From Candidatus Obscuribacterales bacterium (GTDB lineage: Bacteria; Cyanobacteriota; Vampirovibrionia; Obscuribacterales; Obscuribacteraceae): a DNA stretch of 64,000 nucleotides. Shown here piece after piece: positions 46,614-55,376 of this stretch. The stretch lies in contig JAIELX010000013.1 of the NCBI GenBank assembly GCA_019752635.1, forward strand, positions 62,001-126,000, in the 5' to 3' direction. Under the pieces are notes generated by a model that searched no databases, was not told where the DNA came from, and was given only the letters and a program-made list of their open reading frames with translations. The translations under genes and the position numbers were made by a program. Position 1 is the stretch's first letter. Each line of letters opens with the position of its first letter.

Positions 46614-47387
46614 TCATTTTTCTTCGGAGCTTTTGCCCAATGCTTTGGCAATGCGTTTCTTGAAGTCCTCGGTCAGATAGCTTTCGATGATGTTTGCCGG
46701 GTCTTCCACCGAGGGAAACGAGTTCAGACCGCAAACGCGGTTGATTGAGGATCTTGACGCTTCCACCGACAGTGCCGAATTGTCCAGTAGGTCTTCGGTA
46801 ATTTTGCTCAGCAGTGAGTCAAGCGAAGCCAGGTCTGGCACTACACCGTTAACTAACCCGGCTCTTTGCGCTGCCGGAGCATTGAGCAGATTGCCTCGTA
46901 ACAACATTTCTCTGGCTGTTCCAGCTCCCACCAGCGATACCAATCGAGCAACCGTGCCATCGTCGAGCACTATTCCTAATTTCGCTACAGGCACCCCGAA
47001 AACCGATGTTTCCGTGGCGTAACGCAAATCGCACGCAATAGCAAGCAGGCAGCCTCCGCCGATACAGGGACCGTCAATTGCCGCGACCGTGGGCACTGAA
47101 CATTCGCCGACCGACATCAGCGCGTTGCATATGGCGTTCCAATTCTCCTCCGCCTCTTCAAATGTCTGCAGTGCTTCTAGCTCTAATAAATCTGCCCCGG
47201 CCGCGAAGACTCCGCCCGCACCCTTGAGGACAACGACCTCGCAGTCGTTGCGGGTAAACATGTCGAGCAGATCGGGAATCGATCGCCACATGTCCGTAGT
47301 GATTGCATTTTTGCTTTCCGGCCTGTTGAAAATTATGTAGCCGATTCGATTTTGGACATGATGATTGATGAAGGATGAGGGGCTCAC
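46614..47387 (-). CDS. Enoyl-CoA hydratase/isomerase (crotonase) family protein
   Basis: The 257-residue protein has the crotonase core: IGYIIFNRPESKNAIT, the first oxyanion region FAAGADLLELE, the second oxyanion region AAIDGPCIGGGCLLAIACDLRYA, and GTAREMLLRGNLLNAPAAQRAGLV. The Glu usually found in the PE-xxxG segment (Glu144 of rat hydratase) is replaced by Val (FGVPVAKLGI), while the Glu of AREMLL is kept. The activity may therefore be isomerase-like or otherwise changed. The start is GTG at 47387, 16 bp after the DUF192 stop and preceded by GGAAAG; the GTG at 47426 would overlap the upstream gene. It is the last gene of the lnt-like operon. Confidence 0.88.
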   Translation of the reverse strand: MSPSSFINHHVQNRIGYIIFNRPESKNAITTDMWRSIPDLLDMFTRNDCEVVVLKGAGGVFAAGADLLELEALQTFEEAEENWNAICNALMSVGECSVPTVAAIDGPCIGGGCLLAIACDLRYATETSVFGVPVAKLGIVLDDGTVARLVSLVGAGTAREMLLRGNLLNAPAAQRAGLVNGVVPDLASLDSLLSKITEDLLDNSALSVEASRSSINRVCGLNSFPSVEDPANIIESYLTEDFKKRIAKALGKSSEEK

Positions 47388-47403
47388 AAAATTCTTTCCA
47401 CGA

Positions 47404-47928
47404 TTATTTCTTTTGGCAATCGCCACTACCGGTGGTGGCGGGTTTGACTGTGCCTGCGTCTGAGTCTGAGTCTAGAAATTCAAATTTGACCGTGTCGCCT
47501 TCTTTGATGCCGTGTCGTTTACAGTACCCCGCCGGCACTTCCACTACTTCAGTTACTGTGACCGTTCCTTCCGATGGATAGAGGGGGCACAGCGCAGGGT
47601 CCGTCTCTTTGCATGGCGGAACATCATGTGATATTTTCGCGATTTTGCCGTCGTATATGAAAATCATGTCTAGCGAAATGAAGCAGTGAAACATCCAAAA
47701 ACGCACTGCGCTGGATGGATGGAACAGAAATACCATGCCGTTCCCGTCTTCTAGTGCGCGACGGTACATCAATCCGCGCTCGATCTTCTCTCTGGTATCG
47801 GCGACTTCAAGTTTCACCGTATTTTTGCCGAAGCGAGCCAGCGGTACTTTGGCCAGGCAATCTGCCATGGACGTGAACAATAGAAAAAGGGATGCGACAA
47901 CAGCGAGAGATTGTTTTTTGTTGATCAT
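47404..47928 (-). CDS. DUF192 family exported protein
   Basis: The 174-residue protein begins with a signal peptide (MINKKQSLAVVASLFLLF, Ala at about 26). The DUF192 fold follows: ERGLMYRRALEDGNGMVFLF, RFWMFHCFISLDMIFI, and VVEVPAGYCKRHGIKEGD. The function of the family is not established; members are small exported beta proteins. A short acidic, Ser/Asp-rich tail ends in CQKK. The ATG at 47928 overlaps the TGA of the upstream lnt-like gene in ATGA (47925-47928), pointing to translational coupling. The longer frame to 47967 lies inside the lnt-like gene and is not used. Confidence 0.88.
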   Translation of the reverse strand: MINKKQSLAVVASLFLLFTSMADCLAKVPLARFGKNTVKLEVADTREKIERGLMYRRALEDGNGMVFLFHPSSAVRFWMFHCFISLDMIFIYDGKIAKISHDVPPCKETDPALCPLYPSEGTVTVTEVVEVPAGYCKRHGIKEGDTVKFEFLDSDSDAGTVKPATTGSGDCQKK

Positions 47929-49619
47929 TGGTGCCACCAGATTCTGTAAGTTGGACGCCACAGCCACGACATCCTTGTGAACCCCGTCCTTTTATGAAGG
48001 AATTGTACTCTGTCCAGCAGCGTCCCCGCCCTGTTCGGCAGCGATTTGCTGGTAACCGCCCCCAATGGATTTATAACGCTGGAAATGCCCGTGTTTGACG
48101 ACAAAACGAGGTAGCGACCATTCTCTACTGCTCGCAGACTTGCGGCCGCAACCAGTTGTTTTGCCAGTACGGTATTGTGAAACATTGCCAGATCGGAGAC
48201 GTTTATCAGCAAAGAAGCTCCGCGATCAACTTCCGATGCAATCAGCTCCGGATAAACCAGTTCAAAAGAAACCGATGCGCCGATTTTGCCCCACAATGAC
48301 TTCAGCAAAAATGGTGCCGGTGCCTCCAGAAAATTGTTGTTGCTTGATGGCAGCAGGCGAAGCAAATTCTCCGGAACTACGCTGGCAAGCGCGTTAAAAG
48401 GCACGGATTCCACCAGGGGAAGCAATCGGGTTTTGACGTAGAAACATTCATCCACCTGCGGGTCGCTGATTAAACGCACTACGTTGACCAGCTTCTTTTG
48501 AATGAGCTCCAGCGTTCCTGTCAGTATTTCCTTCTTTTGAGAGATACAGACTCCTTTGAGTCGCGACGTCAGATCTTTTCCCTCGGTTTTATCGAGGTGG
48601 ACGACGGCTTCCGGCAAAACGATCAGCGCGACACCGAGGTCGCTGATCAGGCTCGAGTAGCGGTCGAGCCGTTCGTTTCTGGTAAACGCCTCGAAATTTG
48701 GAGGACGCACAGGAATGCTGCCCTGCAGCACTGCCACCGGTACTGGTGGCGCAAAATCTCTTTTGTCTGTCGCCGCAGCGCTGTTAGGCGGTAGATCAGC
48801 CCCACGCTTGATGCGCCAGTTCCCGAAAGACGTGCACGCTACCACGCAGGCTATCACAATCACGGCATCCAGCAGCGCCCCACCGCGAGGCGAGATGCGA
48901 TCACAACGTTCGGGCAGGCGGGGAAATAGAAAAGGAAGAAATTCGAAAAGCAGGGCGGCGATTGCACAGTTTGCGAACAAAATTATCAATTCAAGCAGCT
49001 GGGCACCGCCGAAGCTGCACACCTGAATCATTGGCAACAAATTAGATTGCGAGTACGCCAGTTGTGTGACAGGCACCCCGAGAAAGAGCTCGGACGGTGC
49101 CACCCACCAGTTCAAGAAGACCCAAATGACAGGAACACTCAACAGGAACGGGAAATAAGGCCGTTTATAGAAAGGAATGAGCCCCCCGCGGGTGGGCAGC
49201 ACGTAGACAAACAGAGCGAACAGCGCCATCAGCAATGCCTGGTGTGCGGACTCGACCAGCCACATCGACCCGACACCCAGCAAGCTCAGGAGATCGGGGA
49301 TCTGGAGCATTGTCAGTGGATAGAGATCCAGCATCCAGCGGTGGCAAAGGAGTTGGTAGGCGAATCCAAAGAAGAATCCGGTAAGCAGGGCTTCTCCCAT
49401 GCCTCGACTGCTGCGAACCACCAGCAACAAGGGCACCAGCCCGCACCAGGCAAGCCAAGCGTGATCAAAGCCCGGGCTCGACAACGATAAGATCGCCCCG
49501 AAGAGCAGTGTGACGGGCAACTTTTCGACCAGCCCGAAGCGTTCGAGCATGGACGGCAGGGCCTCGGCCCGTTGTCCTGCGCGGTTACCCGTAGCTTGCA
49601 TCTTCACAACCCCGATCAT
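47925..49619 (-). CDS. Lnt-like apolipoprotein N-acyltransferase with Ser at the nucleophile position
   Basis: The 564-residue protein has the Lnt layout: several membrane helices in about residues 30-270 and a nitrilase-like periplasmic domain in about 285-530, then a final hydrophobic stretch lost or short. The catalytic Glu is present (Glu337 in LPEAVV), and so is the Lys (Lys396 in YVKTRLLP). The segment equal to VICYE of E. coli Lnt reads SVSFE, so Ser451 replaces the catalytic Cys387. SSNTGISSVINPLG near the C-terminus is well kept. Canonical Lnt attaches the third acyl chain to lipoproteins; with Ser the usual thioester intermediate cannot form. ATG codons at 49619 or 49601 could start it; a TATAAT lies just upstream of the first, which would favour 49601. 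Confidence 0.85.
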   Translation of the reverse strand: MIGVVKMQATGNRAGQRAEALPSMLERFGLVEKLPVTLLFGAILSLSSPGFDHAWLAWCGLVPLLLVVRSSRGMGEALLTGFFFGFAYQLLCHRWMLDLYPLTMLQIPDLLSLLGVGSMWLVESAHQALLMALFALFVYVLPTRGGLIPFYKRPYFPFLLSVPVIWVFLNWWVAPSELFLGVPVTQLAYSQSNLLPMIQVCSFGGAQLLELIILFANCAIAALLFEFLPFLFPRLPERCDRISPRGGALLDAVIVIACVVACTSFGNWRIKRGADLPPNSAAATDKRDFAPPVPVAVLQGSIPVRPPNFEAFTRNERLDRYSSLISDLGVALIVLPEAVVHLDKTEGKDLTSRLKGVCISQKKEILTGTLELIQKKLVNVVRLISDPQVDECFYVKTRLLPLVESVPFNALASVVPENLLRLLPSSNNNFLEAPAPFLLKSLWGKIGASVSFELVYPELIASEVDRGASLLINVSDLAMFHNTVLAKQLVAAASLRAVENGRYLVLSSNTGISSVINPLGAVTSKSLPNRAGTLLDRVQFLHKRTGFTRMSWLWRPTYRIWWHQ

Positions 49620-50106
49620 CAGCGCTTATTATACGCTGTGCGTGGCTGTCTCTGTGGGTATGGATGAGCTTTTCGCACAGTCTGCCGTTGTCAGTCGGCT
49701 TGCTAATTTCTCGCTGACCGCAGGCGTCATAAACTTTTTGTCGACACTAACAACTTTGTTGGCAAAATGATCTGGCGCCATCGGCGGTGACAGCAAATCT
49801 TCAGGTTGCTACTTCCTGGTGCAAGCAGTTCTTTGAGTGACCGGCGCGAGGGGCTCCAGGAGTAGTTCTTGAGGGGCGCACTACAATCGTACAATCGTTC
49901 GTGTAATCCAAAAGAGCTGAGTTCTGTGGCGGATGTAAGCGATCTGTAGGTGTAATTCCCGACATCCTTCCAATTGCGGTGTTGGACTGGAAGTCCGGAT
50001 GATAGAGGGAAAATCAGGTTTGGCATGTCGATTTGTTCTGCCTAAAAAGAGGAACAATGTCGTGGTGACGGAACGAGTGTGAAGGTTTTGCATCTGGAGT
50101 TGTATT
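49620..50106. other. Intergenic region without a supported gene
   Basis: On the minus strand a TATAAT near 49626-49631 may be a -10 box for the lnt-like operon; no good -35 is seen. Short frames in both directions lack family resemblance and good ribosome sites. The promoter of the pseudopilin operon is expected toward the right end but I cannot place it. Confidence 0.4.
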
Positions 50107-50679
50107 ATGCATGTTCGCAAATTGAACAATTTGCTCCCGCTGCTTATGGCTGCTGCTGCGGTTATACCTGCGGCGAATGCCACGGAAGTGATATCTCCTG
50201 CAGTGCATCAAGGGTACACCTTGATCACTCAGAGATCTTACGTCCAGGCCATCGCAGTACTCAACCGGGCTGTGCGACTAAACCCCAGTGACGCCGCTGC
50301 TCGCCGGTATCTCGCCGTTGCGCTCAATCAAACCGGCAATTCAATCAAAGCGGCGCAGCAAATGGAATTGGTGATCCGGTTGGAGCCCGGAATTGCATCA
50401 GACTGTGCCTTAATCGGTGACATGTACCTCCTTTGTGGCGAGACTGCTCGTGCGGTTACGCGCTACAAAGAAGGTATTCTATTGTCTCCCGAGTCCGCTC
50501 ACTGTCGCTGTGGACTAGCCGCAGCTTACGCCGCTGCGGGGGATTGCGCCAATGCAAGAGCAACATGTATCGACGGGCTCAAGATCTGTCGCGACGCTGC
50601 CGCTCGCAAGCGTTTAGCGCAAATTCTCGGCGACACTGGCCCCGCCAGGCAGACGGTTGCACCTGATGCTCGCGGATAG
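50107..50679 (+). CDS. Exported TPR protein of the pseudopilin operon
   Basis: The 190-residue protein has a signal peptide (about 1-25: MHVRKLNNLLPLLMAAAAV, Ala-Asn-Ala end). Three or four TPR units follow: YVQAIAVLNRAVRLNPSDAA, NSIKAAQQMELVIRLEPG, ARAVTRYKEGILLSPESA, and DCANARATCIDGLKI. TPR proteins serve as assembly scaffolds, and TadD-type lipoproteins of Tad pilus clusters are a known example. This one has no lipobox Cys. A 6-bp hairpin (CTCGCG/CGCGAG, 50669-50685) overlaps the stop. The next gene, a TadE-like pseudopilin, starts 49 bp later. Confidence 0.85.
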   Translation: MHVRKLNNLLPLLMAAAAVIPAANATEVISPAVHQGYTLITQRSYVQAIAVLNRAVRLNPSDAAARRYLAVALNQTGNSIKAAQQMELVIRLEPGIASDCALIGDMYLLCGETARAVTRYKEGILLSPESAHCRCGLAAAYAAAGDCANARATCIDGLKICRDAAARKRLAQILGDTGPARQTVAPDARG

Positions 50680-50728
50680 CGCGAGTTATTAGACCACTTA
50701 CTATAAATACGTACAGGAAGTTCGGGAA

Positions 50729-51253
50729 ATGCGTAAGCGCAATTGCTATGGTTCTCTGCTGGTCGAAACTCCCACCGTGTTGTGGATCTTATTTGTGTTG
50801 CTAACTATTCCAATGATTGATCTTGCAGCAGTAATGATTAGATACACCTTCATGGTCTCGGCCTCTCGTGACGCTGCACATGCCGCCGGCAGAGCAAAGT
50901 CTTTCATGAGTGATTTGACCGCTAGTGATCCGTCCGCCATGAGTGTCGCGGACAGCGCAGCAAGAGCAACGGCCGGGTGCTTCTCCGAAATCTCAGTATC
51001 GAACGTCAGGACTCGCCTTCTTATTACCGACCTCGATACCAGAGCCGTGACGGCGCGCACGACTCCGCTTACAGTCCCGGCCGATACAACGGAGTATCTC
51101 TACGAGTTTGAAACGTCCGTATCCGGACAAATCAATCCGCTCGTACCGTTCCTTGCCGGACCGCTTCCGCTTATTCCCGGGCTTTCGGCACCAGTCCCCG
51201 TAACTGTGACTTCGCGATCTTTCTGTGAAAATTCGCAAGGGCTAACGCAGTAA
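50729..51253 (+). CDS. TadE-like pseudopilin
   Basis: The 174-residue protein starts with a short basic leader, then GSLLVETPTVLWILFVLLTI, the Gly-x4-Glu and hydrophobic segment characteristic of TadE-type pseudopilins. The rest is a Ser/Thr-rich extracytoplasmic domain. TadE-like proteins are processed by a prepilin peptidase and support assembly of Flp/Tad pili. It is followed by a TadG-like protein at 28 bp and a second TadE-like protein, forming one operon. No TadA ATPase or TadB/TadC platform gene is visible in the window. Confidence 0.8.
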   Translation: MRKRNCYGSLLVETPTVLWILFVLLTIPMIDLAAVMIRYTFMVSASRDAAHAAGRAKSFMSDLTASDPSAMSVADSAARATAGCFSEISVSNVRTRLLITDLDTRAVTARTTPLTVPADTTEYLYEFETSVSGQINPLVPFLAGPLPLIPGLSAPVPVTVTSRSFCENSQGLTQ

Positions 51254-51280
51254 CCTCTCTCTCTTTATCAGGAGTCACTT

Positions 51281-53116
51281 ATGTCATCGCCTTTCAAATT
51301 TAAGAGCGAAACTTGTTGCAAGCGTATGCTAACCGCACCGGCGGTCAGGTCTATTGTCCAGTTGTTGTCTGGCAGGAATGCTGGCGGTCAAGCCGTAGTG
51401 ATAATGGTGGCCGTCATAGCTTTGTTGATTATCTGTCCTATTGGTCTTTTCTCGTTCGAGGTCAATCGCGCTGAATCTTGCCGACAGCAGTTGCGGGCGG
51501 CTTGCGAGTCTGCGGCTCTGGCTGCGGCAGCTACACTTGCGAGCCAGGATAATCTTGATCCTGTTGAAGGTCACACGCAAGCCATCCAAACTGCGCTTAC
51601 TTCATTTCAGCAAAACTCCGTTTTGGGAGTATCGCTGGCCGATGCAGCCATGGGAGGGAGCGACGATGTTCCCGAATCCGAAAAGTCCACTCTCTTTATT
51701 GAGTTTCTCGATCCGAACAGCGACAATCAACCTGTCACCATTGGTGATCCGGACGGCAAAATTGTTCGCGTGACGGCCACCTTTGGCTTGAAGCCGTCAT
51801 TCGGACAATTTCTTGGTATTGGCACTGTCCCCATGAAAGTCACTAATTCCGGTGGTGTGCCCGACCTTGATGTTTGTTTGTGTTTTGACGTTTCCGGTTC
51901 GATTGACGATCAAACAAGAGTGTCGTTCGTGAAGCGTGACTGGACCGGCGATACCGCTACCGGAAACAATCGCTACACTGTTGCGACTACACGATCCGGT
52001 TCAGTCGCCGGTACCAGAGCCAACGGACGGCTCTACGACATTATCGGTCCTGTCCCTTCCGGTACGCGGGTGAATGCACTGGCGCCGCAATACTTGAGCC
52101 TGAGTACGTCCCAAACCCGATGGCCTCTAACCTTTACTGAGAGCGGAGGATCAACTCGTGGTTTGCGCGGGGCGACTGAGACAGGAAGCAGACCGGGCAA
52201 TCGTGGCTCGACCACGGTCACTACTGGCGGCGTTTATCACTTCACCGATTTAGTAGTAAACATCGATGGACGGAATACATTTGCCGGCATCACCACTCCA
52301 GACGGTTACGCTTTTCCTAACATCGGAACAGTTGTCGAAGCTGCTCGCGGCAATCTTGAAAATAACACGGTCTTTGTGAACAGCGGCGCAAGTCGCAGCC
52401 TTCCTTCATCAGTGCAGCCGCGTGCCGGATACCGCGCCAGGTACTTGCAATTAGCCGCGCAGGCGCTGAGCCCGTTGGGAGAGGCTCAACGCGCTGCTGC
52501 CGACTTCTTTACTGTTATGAATACCAATACCCGTGGTCACTTCTCATTGATATGTTTTTCGGATAACGCCGGTGTCACTGCTACCACAACATACAATGAA
52601 TCAAACGTTGATGATAACTATACACCTGGAGGCACAGGTAATTTTCCGATTCCCAATATCGCGCTCAATAACGCTGTCGGAGCGACGAATTACGACCCAA
52701 TTATAAGTACGTTGCCCACAACGCGTGCTACAACTGCTACCAATATTGGTGAAGCACTCAGCCGAGCGGTGTCGCAACTGCGGAATAACTCGCGACCGGG
52801 ATCGAAAAAGGCGATCGTGCTGTTTACCGACGGCATGCCGACCGCTCCGGCTTCCAATCCGGAAGGCGCGGCAAGGAGCGCGGCAGTAGCTGCACGCAAC
52901 GCCGGGATTCCTATTTATTCGATCGGACTGGCGCAAAACCCTGAAATCATTCCCGATGAAGTGCGCACTCTTACGCACGAGAACAGCAACCAGGATACCG
53001 GTGGCGTTTCGGGAATTGCCGGTCACGGGGGCGTGTTCTTCCTGGTGACTGATACCGCCGACTTAAGAAAAACGTTTGAGAACATCGCCCGCCAGCTTGT
53101 GGCGCTAGTACGTTAA
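51281..53116 (+). CDS. TadG-like protein with an interrupted von Willebrand factor A domain
   Basis: The 611-residue protein has one N-terminal membrane helix (about 38-58, GGQAVVIMVAVIALLIICPIG), then RAESCRQQLRAACESAALAA, typical of TadG. A vWA domain begins at about 203 with the metal-binding DVSGS (CLCFDVSGSIDD). After this strand about 170 residues of Gly/Thr/Arg-rich sequence intervene before the usual next helix (AQRAAADFFTVMNT). The fold then continues: HFSLICFSDNA, TNIGEALSRAVSQL, KKAIVLFTDGMPT and IPIYSIGLAQNP. The metal site thus appears complete but split by an insertion. The protein probably acts outside the inner membrane with the pseudopilins, in adhesion or pilus assembly. Confidence 0.88.
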   Translation: MSSPFKFKSETCCKRMLTAPAVRSIVQLLSGRNAGGQAVVIMVAVIALLIICPIGLFSFEVNRAESCRQQLRAACESAALAAAATLASQDNLDPVEGHTQAIQTALTSFQQNSVLGVSLADAAMGGSDDVPESEKSTLFIEFLDPNSDNQPVTIGDPDGKIVRVTATFGLKPSFGQFLGIGTVPMKVTNSGGVPDLDVCLCFDVSGSIDDQTRVSFVKRDWTGDTATGNNRYTVATTRSGSVAGTRANGRLYDIIGPVPSGTRVNALAPQYLSLSTSQTRWPLTFTESGGSTRGLRGATETGSRPGNRGSTTVTTGGVYHFTDLVVNIDGRNTFAGITTPDGYAFPNIGTVVEAARGNLENNTVFVNSGASRSLPSSVQPRAGYRARYLQLAAQALSPLGEAQRAAADFFTVMNTNTRGHFSLICFSDNAGVTATTTYNESNVDDNYTPGGTGNFPIPNIALNNAVGATNYDPIISTLPTTRATTATNIGEALSRAVSQLRNNSRPGSKKAIVLFTDGMPTAPASNPEGAARSAAVAARNAGIPIYSIGLAQNPEIIPDEVRTLTHENSNQDTGGVSGIAGHGGVFFLVTDTADLRKTFENIARQLVALVR

Positions 53117-53131
53117 CCGGAGATACACATC

Positions 53132-53614
53132 ATGCTCGCTGCATTGTTAAATGGATACCGTCCCCGCTACCGCCGATCAAATGGGCACAGTATGATTGAG
53201 CTGGCTATGCTGTCGGTGCTGTTCGTCATTGTGGCGGTGTTCTGCCTCGATGTAGGCTTCGTGATCATGGGTTCGCAAATGAACGATGCGGCCTGCCGTG
53301 ATGCTGCCAGAGCTGCGGCGCAAGGCAACAACTACACCACTGCTCTTCGTTTGGCACAAGCGGCATTGGCCTCTCACCGACCCGACGGCTACTTCGTAAC
53401 GCAACCAACTATCGATGCTGCCGGATTCGAATACGAAGATTTCTCCGGTAGTCCGCCGCCGGACACGAGCCCGTTTGTCACGGTGACTACGGCCACTAAC
53501 GTGCGAATTCCTGCGCCAATTTTCTTTATGGGTGCAACTTTTGGACCCAATGGCACGATGGCGTTTCGCAAAACGATAACGTTTCCGATAGTGAAAACGA
53601 CCTTGTATCTATAA
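53132..53614 (+). CDS. Second TadE-like pseudopilin
   Basis: The 160-residue protein has a basic leader, then NGHSMIELAMLSVLFVIVAV with the Gly-His-Ser-Met-Ile-Glu start of a pseudopilin helix, followed by DAACRDAARAAAQGNN and a beta-rich domain. It differs from the 50729 gene in leader and in having a Gly/Pro-rich loop (SGSPPPDTSPF). It starts 15 bp after the TadG-like stop and ends the operon. No clear intrinsic terminator is seen before the convergent ruvC. Confidence 0.82.
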   Translation: MLAALLNGYRPRYRRSNGHSMIELAMLSVLFVIVAVFCLDVGFVIMGSQMNDAACRDAARAAAQGNNYTTALRLAQAALASHRPDGYFVTQPTIDAAGFEYEDFSGSPPPDTSPFVTVTTATNVRIPAPIFFMGATFGPNGTMAFRKTITFPIVKTTLYL

Positions 53615-53675
53615 GAGCGGAACGACCGTGTTGTCGCTCGGGAGCCCGGGGAGGCTTGCGGGCTGAGTGCCAGGA

Positions 53676-54176
53676 TCAGACCGTGGCTTGCTTACAGGGC
53701 ATGATCGTATGCGATCTGGCGTGGCAGATTGCAATTGCAACCGCGTCCGATGCGTCGTCCGGTTTTATGACGGTCGCACTGTCAAGTAGTTTTGCTACCA
53801 TCACTTGCATTTCTTTCTTGTCAGCGCGACCGTACCCCGCAATATTCATCTTTACTTGCATCGGAGTATATTCGACGATAGTGATGCCGGAAGATGCGGC
53901 GGCTTCCAAAATCACCCCTCGTGCCTGGGCAACTGGAACAAGAGTTTTTGCATTCTTGAAAAAGAATATGGATTCTACAGCGACAATGTCTGGCGAATAT
54001 GTTTCGAGTATCTCTACCATATCGGCGCGGATCATTCGGAGGCGCTCCGACTGCGTGTAGTCATTTGTTGTTTTGATAATGCCGGAAGCAATATAGCCAT
54101 AAGAGTCTTGACCGGAGAGATCAATGACTCCGTAGCCTGTCGTAGCGGTGCCCGGATCGATACCGAGTATGCGCAC
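53676..54176 (-). CDS. ruvC: Holliday junction resolvase RuvC
   Basis: The 166 residues contain the RuvC core: MRILGIDPGTATTGYGVIDL with the first catalytic Asp, VAVESIFFFKNAKT with Glu, an AQARGVIL segment, and KPDDASDAVAIAICH with the two C-terminal Asp residues. It cleaves four-way DNA junctions together with RuvAB during recombination. Length and motifs are normal. The gene stands alone: ruvA and ruvB are not in the neighbourhood. It is convergent with the pseudopilin operon. Confidence 0.96.
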   Translation of the reverse strand: MRILGIDPGTATTGYGVIDLSGQDSYGYIASGIIKTTNDYTQSERLRMIRADMVEILETYSPDIVAVESIFFFKNAKTLVPVAQARGVILEAAASSGITIVEYTPMQVKMNIAGYGRADKKEMQVMVAKLLDSATVIKPDDASDAVAIAICHARSHTIMPCKQATV

Positions 54177-54333
54177 TAAATGTCTCCTACGCAGGTCTTT
54201 TGCTGCTATCCCGCATTTTACAAGTGACCAGTAATCAGTCTACCATCACCCGGGGAGAATGCAAGTGGCACCAATAACGGTGCAGACCCTGCGAAAGCGA
54301 ACCGTCTTCCCGGCTCGCACCATATGTGATGCA

Positions 54334-55248
54334 TTACACCTTGAGCCTGACCCAACCGGTTCCTTCATGGCCGAAATGAAAGGCTTCCGGGTGAATTGTC
54401 TCTGCGAGAATTTCCAGCGACTCGACAAGTCTGGGACCGGGGCGATTAAAGTACTGATTGCCGTCGGCAACGATCACATTGTTTGCTTGCACGCATTTGA
54501 GATCATTCCAAAAAGGTAGATTAACCAAAATGTGCGTTTCTTGCAGAGTGCGCGGAATGTCGAACCCGCAAGGCGATACTATGATCATGTCCGGATTTGA
54601 CTGCGCCAGCTGTTCCTTCGACATATAGGGCGAGTGTTTGTCGGCGACACCGAAGAGGTTTCGCCCTCCGGCCGATTCGATCAGGGTTGGCATCCAATTG
54701 CCGCCTGCCATCAGAGGTTCGATCCATTCTATGAATGCGACTGTTTTTCTCTCAAGATTGGCGCATCTTGCCGCAATGGTAGCGATTCTGACGCGCAAGT
54801 CATTCATCAGTCGAGTTGCTTTATCGGATGCGTTTAATGCTTCGCCTACTATGCGGATATCATTGAACACGTCTTCCAGCGAGTCGGGCTGCAGCGAAAT
54901 CACCTGAGGGCTGCTTGTTACTACATGACAGACGGCTTGCTCAACATCTTTCAAGCTCACGGCGCAAACTTCGCATTGGGATTGTGTGATTATGTGGGTG
55001 GGCTGCAGGTCGTTCAAAATGTCGGCATCGACCCGATAAACGCTGAGAGATTCGCTGACGATTCGGCGAACACGCTCGTCAATTTCGGCGCTGGTGCCTT
55101 CGACGCTGAACTTGGGACCGGTGCAGACCGGCAGCGCTTTGACGGACTCGGGATAGTCGCATTCGTGTGATCGGCCCACCATGAGTGATTGCAGCCCCAA
55201 TGCATGCAAAATCTCGGTGGAACTGGCGATAAGCGAAACGATGCGCAT
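54334..55248 (-). CDS. Leaderless BtuF-like periplasmic-binding-fold protein
   Basis: The 304-residue protein has the two-lobed helical-backbone fold of BtuF/FepB: MRIVSLIASSTEILHALGL, VGRSHECDYP, DLQPTHIITQSQCEVC, WIEPLMAGGNWMPTLIESAGG, PDMIIVSPCGFD and QYFNRPGPRLVESLEILAE. There is no signal peptide, so it would stay in the cytosol, as do similar uncharacterised cobalamin-binding-like proteins of several environmental phyla. No permease or ATPase genes are adjacent and no cobalamin riboswitch box is seen upstream. The ATG at 55248 begins the fold exactly; a TTG at 55260 is possible. Its actual ligand is unknown. Confidence 0.85.
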   Translation of the reverse strand: MRIVSLIASSTEILHALGLQSLMVGRSHECDYPESVKALPVCTGPKFSVEGTSAEIDERVRRIVSESLSVYRVDADILNDLQPTHIITQSQCEVCAVSLKDVEQAVCHVVTSSPQVISLQPDSLEDVFNDIRIVGEALNASDKATRLMNDLRVRIATIAARCANLERKTVAFIEWIEPLMAGGNWMPTLIESAGGRNLFGVADKHSPYMSKEQLAQSNPDMIIVSPCGFDIPRTLQETHILVNLPFWNDLKCVQANNVIVADGNQYFNRPGPRLVESLEILAETIHPEAFHFGHEGTGWVRLKV

Positions 55249-55376
55249 GATAACCGGCAAATACTTGGGGGAAACCCCGGGAAGACTACCGTGAACAAAA
55301 CGCTTTGCGTTGAGCGCGGATGAAGCTAAAGTATTATCGCTTGTGTATGGTATTAAAACCAGTAGGAGTTCTAACT

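Noticed and set aside
49510..49770. 86-codon plus-strand frame across the lnt-like start, including a 36-codon hydrophobic end
   Set aside because: It overlaps the lnt-like gene in antisense, lacks a convincing ribosome site, and its internal ATG has none either.
55249..55376. Cobalamin riboswitch before the BtuF-like gene
   Set aside because: No B12-box sequence is present in the 128 bp between the divergent genes.
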